From JAEDES01 sp964470055 (lineage in GTDB: Bacteria; Bacillota_I; Bacilli_A; RF39; UBA660): DNA of 12,638 bases. Made by a program: the position numbers and the translations under genes. Positions 1 through 6,580 of this stretch are shown piece by piece. Below the pieces are notes generated by a model. The model did no database searches. It saw only the letters and a list, made by a program, of their open reading frames with translations, and had not been told where the DNA came from. Numbering within the stretch: the stretch's first letter is position 1; each line of letters opens with the position of its first letter. The DNA is taken from NCBI GenBank assembly GCA_964470055.1, contig CAYXZZ010000041.1, positions 1-12,638 of the forward strand, given 5' to 3'.

Positions 1-13
1 CTTGACTTAAAGT

Positions 14-55
14 TTGTAAGCTTAAATTCCACATTAAAAATTGTAAACTTAAATT
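14..55. repeat. Imperfect direct repeat upstream of R-M operon
   Basis: The 15-mer TTGTAAGCTTAAATT at 14-28 recurs as TTGTAAACTTAAATT at 41-55 with one mismatch, 27 bp apart. The CTTAAA core also occurs at 5-10. It lies about 65 bp upstream of the candidate -10 of the methyltransferase gene and could be a regulator site, but AT-rich chance similarity cannot be excluded. Confidence 0.3.
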
Positions 56-119
56 TCATTGTAGGGTGGAAGTTACTTTTACAAGTCAGGGTAATCTGAA
101 AATCCTTACAAAGAAATTA

Positions 120-154
120 TTGACGGATCATATTGATAATTTATATGATATAAT
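120..154 (+). promoter_or_regulatory. Candidate promoter of R-M operon
   Basis: TTGACG at 120-125 resembles a -35 box, and a perfect TATAAT lies at 149-154. Their 23-bp spacing is too long for one sigma-A promoter. Either TATATG at 142-147 (16-bp spacer) is the partner of TTGACG, or TATAAT works with a poor -35. The start codon at 179 has an AAGGA Shine-Dalgarno at 164-168, so the leader would be short. Confidence 0.4.
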
Positions 155-178
155 GGTTATGCGAAGGATGGTATTGAT

Positions 179-1717
179 ATGGCAAAGTATATAATGGAAA
201 ATTATTTAAGCGATATTGGTGAAAAAGGTTTAAAAGAAACTTGGCATTCAATACTATCGAAAACTTTGGAAAAGAATTTTGATTCTGAATTGTTTGTTAT
301 AGATAACTATGGTGAATTGTATGAGATAGGCTTAGAATATGAAAACAAAATAAGTAAGAAGGAAATGGGAAAGTATTATACTCCAAGAGATGTAGCACTA
401 CTAATGTCTAAATGGTTAGAAACGTTAGAAGGTCAAAATGTATGTGACGTAGGATGTGGAGTGGGCAACTTGATTTTAGCCTACTTAGAAACGATTGGGG
501 AAGATAGAGCATATTCACTTATTAATGAAGGAAATCTATATTTATATGATATTGATGAAGTTGCTTTAGAAATATGCAAATATTCTATTGCGATTAAATA
601 TGGGAAAGAATTACTGTCTAAGATTACTGTAAAACATTGTGATTTTTTAAGTAAAAAGATTAAATTGCCTAAAAATTCAAAAGTAATATCGAATCCACCA
701 TATTATAAGATTTTAAATATTGGTGATGATTGGAATATTACTAAAGTAGTTGAAGATTCAAAAGAATTATATTCTTGTTTTATAGAAAAAATAATTATGC
801 AAAGTGATAGTTCTGTTATTATTACTCCTTATAGTTTTATAGGTAGTGGTAAATTTTATAGTCTTAGACAGGTTATGAATAATTATAATGGATTTGTTGT
901 ATCATTTGATAATGTTCCAGGAAATATATTTAATGGTAGAAAACATGGAGTTTTTAATAGTAATAAGGGCAATTCTGTAAGAGCGGCAATTACGGTTGTT
1001 GAAAATAAGGCAGGGGAAAAAGGGTTTAGATTTAGTCCTTTAATAAGATTCAAAACTGATGAGCGAGCAAAAATGTTAAATAATAAATATTTGGAAAGTT
1101 TAATTAGTAAAAGAAACCAATTAGTTGATTCGAGGAGGAAAGCATATTATAAATGTCATATTGAATTACTTGATGTGTTAGATAAATGGGAGACCATATC
1201 GGATCAAAAGATGGGCAATATAATTAGTACTAAAGATGGTTATGAAATTTATATTCCTACTACATGTAGATATTTTACGGTTGGTTCAAAGAGAAATTTA
1301 AATCGTGATGGAAAAAGAATTGTTCATGTTGCTGATAAAGAAAAATATAATTATGTGTATTGTATGTTAAATTCTACATTTGCATATTGGTATTGGAGAC
1401 TGTATGATGGGGGAATTAATTGTCCTCTAACAATAATTAATAGTATTCCGGTATTTTACAATAAACTAACCAAAGAACAAAAAGATGAAATTAATAATAT
1501 TGCTGAAGAAATGCAGAAGAATGAATCTGAATATTTAACGTATAAGATGAATGCTGGAAAGAAACAAGAAAATATTAAATTTCCAGTTGAGTATAGAAAT
1601 AGAATAAATAAGTTGTTTTTGGAAGTACTTGGAATAAATGAAAGTGTTAGTATTTTTGATAGAGTTCATAGTAGTTCTTTATTTGGAGAAAGTGGTGATG
1701 AGGAGAATGGCGATTAA
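179..1717 (+). CDS. Adenine-N6 DNA methyltransferase, type II R-M (gamma class)
   Basis: It transfers a methyl group from S-adenosylmethionine to adenine N6 in a specific DNA site, protecting host DNA from the partner nuclease. Motifs appear in the gamma-class order: motif X near GKYYTP (64-69), SAM-binding motif I DVGCGVGN (90-97), an acidic motif II in YLYDIDE (121-127), D155 of motif III, and the catalytic motif IV SNPPY (171-175). The remaining C-terminal part, about 330 residues, would hold the target-recognition domain; the end (FPVEYRNRINKLFLEVLGI, 19 residues) resembles the tail of Eco57I/TaqI-like enzymes. At 512 residues it is normal for a stand-alone type II methylase. AAGGA at 164-168 supports the ATG at 179. 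The 3' end overlaps the next gene by about 20 nt, implying coupled expression. The target sequence cannot be predicted from this sequence. Confidence 0.88.
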   Translation: MAKYIMENYLSDIGEKGLKETWHSILSKTLEKNFDSELFVIDNYGELYEIGLEYENKISKKEMGKYYTPRDVALLMSKWLETLEGQNVCDVGCGVGNLILAYLETIGEDRAYSLINEGNLYLYDIDEVALEICKYSIAIKYGKELLSKITVKHCDFLSKKIKLPKNSKVISNPPYYKILNIGDDWNITKVVEDSKELYSCFIEKIIMQSDSSVIITPYSFIGSGKFYSLRQVMNNYNGFVVSFDNVPGNIFNGRKHGVFNSNKGNSVRAAITVVENKAGEKGFRFSPLIRFKTDERAKMLNNKYLESLISKRNQLVDSRRKAYYKCHIELLDVLDKWETISDQKMGNIISTKDGYEIYIPTTCRYFTVGSKRNLNRDGKRIVHVADKEKYNYVYCMLNSTFAYWYWRLYDGGINCPLTIINSIPVFYNKLTKEQKDEINNIAEEMQKNESEYLTYKMNAGKKQENIKFPVEYRNRINKLFLEVLGINESVSIFDRVHSSSLFGESGDEENGD

Positions 1718-2897
1718 TAATGAAACATTAGTTAAATTTTTAAGTGATATTTATAATAAATCGATTGTAACGCTTTTATCAAATAGGCAAATAAAAGAAA
1801 TAGAGGATTTTTATAATAAGAATTATGATAAGTATGGTGATATTAATCAGTTTTATTCTTCTAATGTGACGGTTGCTAGAAATATAAAAAAGGTTAAAAG
1901 TGTCAGATGTGAGGTAGAAAGACAATTTTCATTGAAAAAGAGATTGCAGTCTGGGACTTTATGCGAATGCGTTATGGCTGAAACTATTGCTAAGATGTAT
2001 AATTTGGATTGTTTTGCTGATGTTTTTCACACTTATGTAAGGGATTTACCTGCTAATATTTTGTATAGATTAAGAGATGATAATAATAGAATTTTGTGTA
2101 GATATATTTATTATAATTCAGATGATTTAAGTAATTTTTTAATTCAATATGGTAATCCAACGAGATATGATGCTGATTTGTATTTGAATGATGAAATAGT
2201 AAAAATAGAGTTTAAAGATAAAATTGCACGTGCAGGGGAGAAAGAAACTGAATATGATAATAATGGTAAGTTGATATATACAAGTAAATTTGCTGAAGAA
2301 AATCCGGATTATATTCCGTTGATAAATCGTTTTAATGAAGGATATAACTTGATTGATATAGAAGGTAATTATCAAATTGTAAATAATGCTGATAATAAAG
2401 CAATTTTGAGATCATATTTTAGAAATTTAGGATTTGAAATTTTAGTTTCAATTGATGATAATAATGAATTAATTGCAATTACTGAGGATTGCATTGATAT
2501 GCCTGATGGTAGAGAGTTCTTGTCGTTAAATGGTTCGGAAATTAGAAGGGCAGGTAAAAACAGTTATAGAGTATTTACTCCAGAGTTGTTGTTGAGATGT
2601 ATTGAAAAAGTGGATGGTATAGTATCAGAAGATATTGTATCGATTCCGATAGATAATATGACAGATAGAACAAATAATGGACGAGTAACTGGTAAGAAAA
2701 TTAATCATTTATTCTTTGTTTCGATTGAAAATATTAAAGAGGAAAATGGTAATTATTTATTTTCTGTAAAAAATGTTAAACAATTAAAACCAACATTATG
2801 TGTTCATATGCAAATAATTATTGATAGAGATACTTTAGTTGAGTATTATTCTAGTGTTTTAAATAATAATGAGTATTTTGGTGATGAATTATTATGA
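1698..2897 (+). CDS. Probable type II restriction endonuclease, PD-(D/E)xK
   Basis: This is the probable nuclease partner of the upstream methylase, cleaving unmethylated sites. I do not recognise a named family. In numbering from the ATG at 1698 (399 residues), a PD-(D/E)xK-like core can be seen: acidic E90/E95 in an early helix, D158/D160 in RYDAD, then E171-F-K173 in VKIEFKDK, the spacing expected for the two catalytic strands. The frame is open from an ATG at 1638, but that would add a hydrophobic 20-residue leader inside the methylase gene. ATG 1698 has GGAGAA at 1685-1690 at good spacing, while ATG 1707 has its purines too close, so 1698 is preferred. It overlaps the methylase end by 20 nt and its TGA stop overlaps an ATG at 2894 (ATGA). 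The nuclease role rests on the motif plus the position beside a methylase. Confidence 0.65.
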   Translation: MRRMAINNETLVKFLSDIYNKSIVTLLSNRQIKEIEDFYNKNYDKYGDINQFYSSNVTVARNIKKVKSVRCEVERQFSLKKRLQSGTLCECVMAETIAKMYNLDCFADVFHTYVRDLPANILYRLRDDNNRILCRYIYYNSDDLSNFLIQYGNPTRYDADLYLNDEIVKIEFKDKIARAGEKETEYDNNGKLIYTSKFAEENPDYIPLINRFNEGYNLIDIEGNYQIVNNADNKAILRSYFRNLGFEILVSIDDNNELIAITEDCIDMPDGREFLSLNGSEIRRAGKNSYRVFTPELLLRCIEKVDGIVSEDIVSIPIDNMTDRTNNGRVTGKKINHLFFVSIENIKEENGNYLFSVKNVKQLKPTLCVHMQIIIDRDTLVEYYSSVLNNNEYFGDELL

Positions 2898-2923
2898 ATA
2901 AACAAGTAGATGAGAAATGGTAA
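2894..2923 (+). other. Nine-codon coupling mini-ORF before third R-M gene
   Basis: ATG at 2894 overlaps the nuclease TGA as ATGA and reads nine codons (MNKQVDEKW) to TAA at 2921-2923. That stop overlaps the downstream start as ATGGTAA (2917-2923). The arrangement would deliver ribosomes to ATG 2917 by termination-reinitiation. Alternatively it is the true N-terminus cut off by a one-base indel, since joining the frames would give a continuous protein. Confidence 0.4.
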
Positions 2924-3459
2924 GGGATACTGCTTTAATATTTTATCAAATATTTTCTGTTGACTATGAAGAAGATAAATTTTTAGATAAGTTATTAAAA
3001 GGTGGTGGAGGAAATTCAACTTTATGTTCTACATGGACTCAATTAAGTGATCGGTTTATAAAATATCGAATTAGTAAAAATGCATACAGTCTACTTATGA
3101 GCTTGATAGATGATTCTGATAAAAAATTGGTAATAGAAAAAGACAATTGTGTGACAATTCCAGAAAAGTTAATATATAAAAAATATTACAGTTTGTTTTT
3201 TAATAATGCGAAAGGTGCTGTTAATAGAAAAAATAATGGAAAATATTTTCATTTTGATCATAATCCTTCAAATAAGAAGGTATTTATATTATTGAAAAAT
3301 GAGATTAGTAAAAATAAAGATGTAGATAAAGAAGAGTTTTTACGAAGGTTATCTGATTATATAAAACAGATTCAAATAGTGGATTTAATTACAGTTGAAG
3401 AAGATGATATTAGAACTTTAGCGGATTTAAAATTAAAAATGATAAAATGGATTCTTTAG
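2917..3459 (+). CDS. Unrecognised third protein of R-M operon
   Basis: A 180-residue protein of unknown family directly downstream of the nuclease gene, co-directional and before the operon terminator, so most likely an accessory part of the same system. Visible features are a glycine run KGGGGN (28-33), a distinctive polar cluster HFDHNPSN (112-119), and a charged helical C-terminal half. There is no membrane segment or signal peptide. The His/Asp/Asn cluster could be a metal or nuclease site, but a complete HNH motif is not visible. The start is odd: an in-frame stop at 2911-2913 leaves ATG 2917 as the only start in this frame, with a weak ribosome site, while a coupled ATG at 2894 opens only a nine-residue peptide that stops at 2921-2923, overlapping ATG 2917. 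Reinitiation, or a frameshift in the AAA run at 2915-2917, is possible. A small specificity or second nuclease subunit is an alternative. Confidence 0.6.
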   Translation: MVRDTALIFYQIFSVDYEEDKFLDKLLKGGGGNSTLCSTWTQLSDRFIKYRISKNAYSLLMSLIDDSDKKLVIEKDNCVTIPEKLIYKKYYSLFFNNAKGAVNRKNNGKYFHFDHNPSNKKVFILLKNEISKNKDVDKEEFLRRLSDYIKQIQIVDLITVEEDDIRTLADLKLKMIKWIL

Positions 3460-3514
3460 AACGTGATAAAATGATTAATTCTGAATTTTTGGATTTAAAT
3501 ATTGTTTAATAGGT

Positions 3515-3537
3515 GCTCGGTTTATTCCGAGTTTTTT
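3515..3537 (+). terminator. Rho-independent terminator of R-M operon
   Basis: CTCGG at 3516-3520 pairs with CCGAG at 3527-3531 around a 6-nt loop (TTTATT), followed directly by TTTTTT at 3532-3537. It lies 56 nt after the last R-M stop codon and before the amidoligase promoter. The sequence between 3460 and 3515 holds only a 21-codon frame from ATG 3447, which overlaps the end of the third gene and is probably not a gene. Confidence 0.8.
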
Positions 3538-3614
3538 GATATAAAATTTATTATAATAAACAGGGATTGGTTTTTATTTATCTATCTACTAAAGATATTT
3601 GAATTCTTGAATTA

Positions 3615-3643
3615 TTGACTATCTAAATAAAAATGTGTAGAAT
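3615..3643 (+). promoter_or_regulatory. Promoter of amidoligase gene
   Basis: TTGACT at 3615-3620 and TAGAAT at 3638-3643 are separated by 17 bp, five of six matches each to sigma-A boxes. Transcription would begin near 3650, giving a very short leader that carries AGGTGG at 3656-3661 before ATG 3666. Confidence 0.65.
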
Positions 3644-3665
3644 ACGTCGTTAGTGAGGTGGTAGT

Positions 3666-4529
3666 ATGGCAGATTTTTCTTTGGATATAAAATTAAAAAA
3701 CAATCCTTTAGTTTATCGAGATAGGCTTACTATTCCACAGAAAGTAAATTTTGGCTTAGAACTAGAGTTGGATAAAGTTAATTATGATGAAGTTTATAGA
3801 CTGGTAAGAAAACAGTTTAATGGAAACTGGATTGTTAAAAAGGATAAGTCACTTACTGATGGACAAAATGCAGAGATAGTATCACCAGTGTTACAAAATA
3901 CTAAACAAACTTGGATTTTATTGAGTAAAATGGGAGAGTTGTTTAAGAAAATTGAACCTGTATATGATAAATGTAGTTTTCAGGTTAATTTCGATGGGAG
4001 TTTATTGCCAACTTCTGGTGATAGGGTTAGATTTTTGAAATTGTATGCGATGTATGAAGATATAATTTATAGATTTTCTAAGGGAGAAGATGCTGAGTAC
4101 AGAGAGTCTTTAGAGATGTATGCTTCACCAATTATTTTGGCGCTGAAGGGTGTTAGTCATTTTGATGATGAAGGAATTATTGAGATGTTTTCTAATAATA
4201 AAAGATATGGAGTTGTATTTAAAAATCAAGGAAATGACTTAATTGAATTTAGAACACCTAATATGACTAGTAATCCTGTGTTGTGGCAAAATTATGTAAC
4301 TACTTTTTATTATTTATTGAGATGTGCAACCAGTAATAAATATGATCGAAGGGAAGTTGACAGTTATATAGATGATTTTTGCAAAGTTTATTTATTGGAA
4401 AATTATGAGTTAGAAAAAAGTGAAAAAGCATTGCAGTTTACAAAGAAGATTTTTCCACATTCTGTAGATCGAATTAGTTTTATGCATCAATATTTAGGAA
4501 AAGATACTGACCGTAGAAATGTATGGTAG
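3666..4529 (+). CDS. Amidoligase family protein (GCS-like fold)
   Basis: It probably joins a carboxylate to an amine using ATP, as in the glutamine synthetase/glutamate-cysteine ligase superfamily; the substrate is unknown. Motifs typical of the amidoligase (PF12224-type) branch are visible: NFGLELEL (28-35) with metal-binding E32/E34, KKDKSL (58-63), AEIVSPVL (69-76) with E70, FQVNFDGS (105-112) where many relatives have an H-x-H-x pattern, NNKRYGV (177-183), and the late IEFRTPN (193-199) supplying E194/R196. No signal peptide or membrane segment is seen, so it is cytosolic. At 287 residues it is normal for the family. It has its own promoter and terminator, so its position before the secreted protease pair may not be functional; relatives often sit near peptidases and ATP-grasp genes in peptide-modifying or phage settings. 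The replacement of the usual His by Q/N in the central motif could affect metal binding. Confidence 0.75.
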   Translation: MADFSLDIKLKNNPLVYRDRLTIPQKVNFGLELELDKVNYDEVYRLVRKQFNGNWIVKKDKSLTDGQNAEIVSPVLQNTKQTWILLSKMGELFKKIEPVYDKCSFQVNFDGSLLPTSGDRVRFLKLYAMYEDIIYRFSKGEDAEYRESLEMYASPIILALKGVSHFDDEGIIEMFSNNKRYGVVFKNQGNDLIEFRTPNMTSNPVLWQNYVTTFYYLLRCATSNKYDRREVDSYIDDFCKVYLLENYELEKSEKALQFTKKIFPHSVDRISFMHQYLGKDTDRRNVW

Positions 4530-4540
4530 TTCTTTTTTTT
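4510..4540 (+). terminator. Terminator overlapping amidoligase stop codon
   Basis: ACCGTA (4510-4515) pairs with TATGGT (4522-4527, one G-T pair) around a 6-nt loop. The stem can be extended by CT/AG across one bulged base. It is followed by TTCTTTTTTTT (4530-4540). The stem lies in the last codons of the gene and reaches the first base of its TAG stop (4527-4529). Confidence 0.65.
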
Positions 4541-4555
4541 GAATTTTTTTAATAA

Positions 4556-4588
4556 TTGACTGAAAAATTTGTGAAAATAGGTTATAAT
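4556..4588 (+). promoter_or_regulatory. Candidate promoter of protease/cohesin operon
   Basis: TATAAT at 4583-4588 is a perfect -10. TTGACT at 4556-4561 is a good -35, but the spacer is 21 bp, longer than usual. The -10 lies within a direct repeat of TAGGTTATA at 4578-4586 and 4588-4596, exactly 10 bp apart, so two protein subunits on one helix face could occlude or assist it. The stretched spacing suggests an activator-dependent promoter, which is inference. Confidence 0.45.
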
Positions 4589-4596
4589 AGGTTATA
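4578..4596 (+). repeat. 10-bp-period direct repeat over -10 region
   Basis: TAGGTTATA occurs at 4578-4586 and again at 4588-4596, one helical turn apart, enclosing the TATAAT of the protease operon. It is a candidate operator; the AT-rich background makes chance possible. Confidence 0.35.
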
Positions 4597-4651
4597 GATA
4601 TAAGATAGGAAGTGTAGGCTTTAGGGTTTACGTGGTTAGTAGTGAGGAAGT

Positions 4652-6580
4652 ATGAAGAGGAAAAGTGTTAAAAAGATAGTTTTTTTGATGATAGGACTTT
4701 TTTGTGTGATTGTTACAATTATTAATGTATCGGCTTTAGAAAAGTCTAGTAATGATATTGAATTTCGAATGTGTACTTTAAGTGATGAGTATATTGAGTG
4801 GGAAAAGTTAAGTGATGAAGAAAAAGAAAAGGTTTTAATGCCACCGATGTGTGATGTTGATGCAGATCAGATTGTTTCAAATAATGCTGGAATTTCTTTA
4901 TTTAGTGATGATGATGTTTTGCCGGCAACATATGATGGTAGAACTACTACTTTTTCATCAAAAATAAAAAATCAGTCAAGTACTGGTAGTTGTTGGGCTT
5001 TTTCAACAACATCGGCATTAGAGTATTATGTTGGGAAAAATTATCAGTTAAGTTTTGAATATTCTCCTAGACATATTGTTTATTCTAGTGTTAGAAGTTT
5101 TTTAAACGGTGAGACTAATGAATTTGGATTTAATAGATTGCCTAGTGATGGTGGTAATTTCTTTACATCTACTAATTATTTTGCGAATGGACTAGGACCA
5201 GTTTTAGAAAGCGACATGCCATTTGAAGATAACGAAGATACAATTGATATTAGTGAAATTCAGGGTAAAGAGGTTCAACTGGATATAAATGATACAATCT
5301 TAAAGTTTGATAGTACTTCTGGTAGTGCTTGTACTGATAGTGAAATTGAGGAGATTAAGAAATATATATATCAGTATGGTTCAGTAGTGATGTCTACTTA
5401 TATGACTACGAGTTCAAAATATTACAATAGTATTACTGGGGGATTTTATTATAATGGAACGGCTTCAACTAATCATGCAGTGTTATTTGTTGGATGGGAT
5501 GATAATTATTCTAAGGATAATTTTGCTTCTACTAATAAACCTAGTTCTGATGGTGCGTGGATAGTTCAAAATTCTTATGGGACTAGTTTTGGTGATGCTG
5601 GTTATTACTATATTTCTTATGAAGATGTGCATGTATGTGATGTTTATATGGTTATTAAGGGTATGGATCAATCTGTTGAGAATAATGTGTATAGTTTGGA
5701 CACTTTAGGATTTAATACTTTTTATGGACTTACTTCTGGTGGAGTTTCATATACTAGTGCTTATGCGATGAATGTTTTTACAAAAGAGGCAGGGAAAAAG
5801 GAAGTTTTAAAAGAGGTTACTTTTGGTAGTGTTGGAGAAGGGGAATATACCATTTATTATACTGAGGGTAATGGTCAAGATAAGGATGTTTCTGAGATGA
5901 CTTTAATAGGTAGTGGTAGTCTTGAGTATTTGGGATATGTGACACATTCTTTGGATGAGGCTTTGCTTATTGGTGAAGATGTTACTGATTTTTCGATTGT
6001 TGTTTTCTTTAATATGAAGTCTTCAACTGTACCGCTTCCGTTATCTTCTAGTTCTAGTTCTTTATATCAATATATTACACTTGATGATGAGAAGAGTTTT
6101 GTTTCACTTAATGGTAGTAATTGGCTTGATTTAAAGGATATGAGTAGTTATACGTTGATTGCATCGATTAAGGCTTTTACTGATGATTTTGTGATTGAAG
6201 AGATTAAGAGTGATGTATATAAAGTGGATAATGAAAAATTAATTATTTATGCACAACCTGGTGCGACAAGTGATGAGTTTTTGACTAATATCGAGATGAT
6301 ACTTACAACTGATGCGAAAGTTAAATATGAGATGGTAGAAGAAAAAATTTATACTGGATTGATGCTTGAAGATTATTTGATTGTTGTATTAGGTGATGTG
6401 AATGGTGATGGTGCTGTGAAAATGAATGATGTCATGCAGATAAGTCAGTATATTGTTGATAAGACAGGTTTAGATAATGACTATTTTAAGTTAGCGGCTG
6501 ATGTTAATTTAGATTTGTCTATTAAAATGAATGATGTTATGAAGATTAGCAGTTATATAGTTGAAGGAGGTACTTTATGA
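4652..6580 (+). CDS. Secreted C1 papain-like protease with C-terminal dockerin
   Basis: A secreted cysteine protease. A signal peptide is clear: basic MKRKSVKK, then a hydrophobic stretch to about residue 28. A pro-region of about 60 residues precedes a papain-fold domain (about 90-335) with all catalytic residues: oxyanion-hole Q108, nucleophile C114 in TGSCWAFS, H275 in TNHAVLFVGW, and N307 in WIVQNSYG. Residues about 345-515 form the beta-rich lectin-like domain usual in bacterial C1 proteases of this type. A short linker domain follows, then a type I dockerin at about 581-638. Its two calcium loops are D582-N584-D586-D593 and D617-N619-D621-D628. Both halves share KMNDVM and SxYIV, a nearly symmetric pair that would let it bind a cohesin in two orientations. 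GAGGAA lies just before the ATG. The stop overlaps the next gene (ATGA), whose product carries a cohesin-like domain, so the likely role is a surface-tethered protease. Confidence 0.92.
   Translation: MKRKSVKKIVFLMIGLFCVIVTIINVSALEKSSNDIEFRMCTLSDEYIEWEKLSDEEKEKVLMPPMCDVDADQIVSNNAGISLFSDDDVLPATYDGRTTTFSSKIKNQSSTGSCWAFSTTSALEYYVGKNYQLSFEYSPRHIVYSSVRSFLNGETNEFGFNRLPSDGGNFFTSTNYFANGLGPVLESDMPFEDNEDTIDISEIQGKEVQLDINDTILKFDSTSGSACTDSEIEEIKKYIYQYGSVVMSTYMTTSSKYYNSITGGFYYNGTASTNHAVLFVGWDDNYSKDNFASTNKPSSDGAWIVQNSYGTSFGDAGYYYISYEDVHVCDVYMVIKGMDQSVENNVYSLDTLGFNTFYGLTSGGVSYTSAYAMNVFTKEAGKKEVLKEVTFGSVGEGEYTIYYTEGNGQDKDVSEMTLIGSGSLEYLGYVTHSLDEALLIGEDVTDFSIVVFFNMKSSTVPLPLSSSSSSLYQYITLDDEKSFVSLNGSNWLDLKDMSSYTLIASIKAFTDDFVIEEIKSDVYKVDNEKLIIYAQPGATSDEFLTNIEMILTTDAKVKYEMVEEKIYTGLMLEDYLIVVLGDVNGDGAVKMNDVMQISQYIVDKTGLDNDYFKLAADVNLDLSIKMNDVMKISSYIVEGGTL
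6563..6580 (+). promoter_or_regulatory. Strong ribosome site coupling the protease and cohesin genes
   Basis: GAAGGAGG at 6563-6570 lies six bases before ATG 6577, which overlaps the protease TGA stop as ATGA. It fixes the start of the anchor gene and implies translational coupling with stoichiometric or higher expression of the anchor. Confidence 0.8.

Noticed and set aside
168..180. ATGGTATTGATAT occurring at 168-180 and at 9718-9730, each upstream of or at a gene start
   Set aside because: Only 13 AT-rich bases, with different positions relative to the start codons; probably chance.
1638..1697. Longer start for the restriction endonuclease
   Set aside because: It would add a hydrophobic 20-residue leader inside the methylase gene. 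ATG 1698 has a well-placed GGAGAA, while no ribosome site is seen for 1638.
2139..2375. Minus-strand frame in the nuclease gene
   Set aside because: Low-complexity Ile/Phe/Tyr translation opposite a real coding frame and no ribosome site; a shadow of AT-rich sequence.
3447..3509. 21-codon frame overlapping the end of the third R-M gene
   Set aside because: Too short with no ribosome site. It might be the natural C-terminus after a frameshift, but there is no evidence to choose that.
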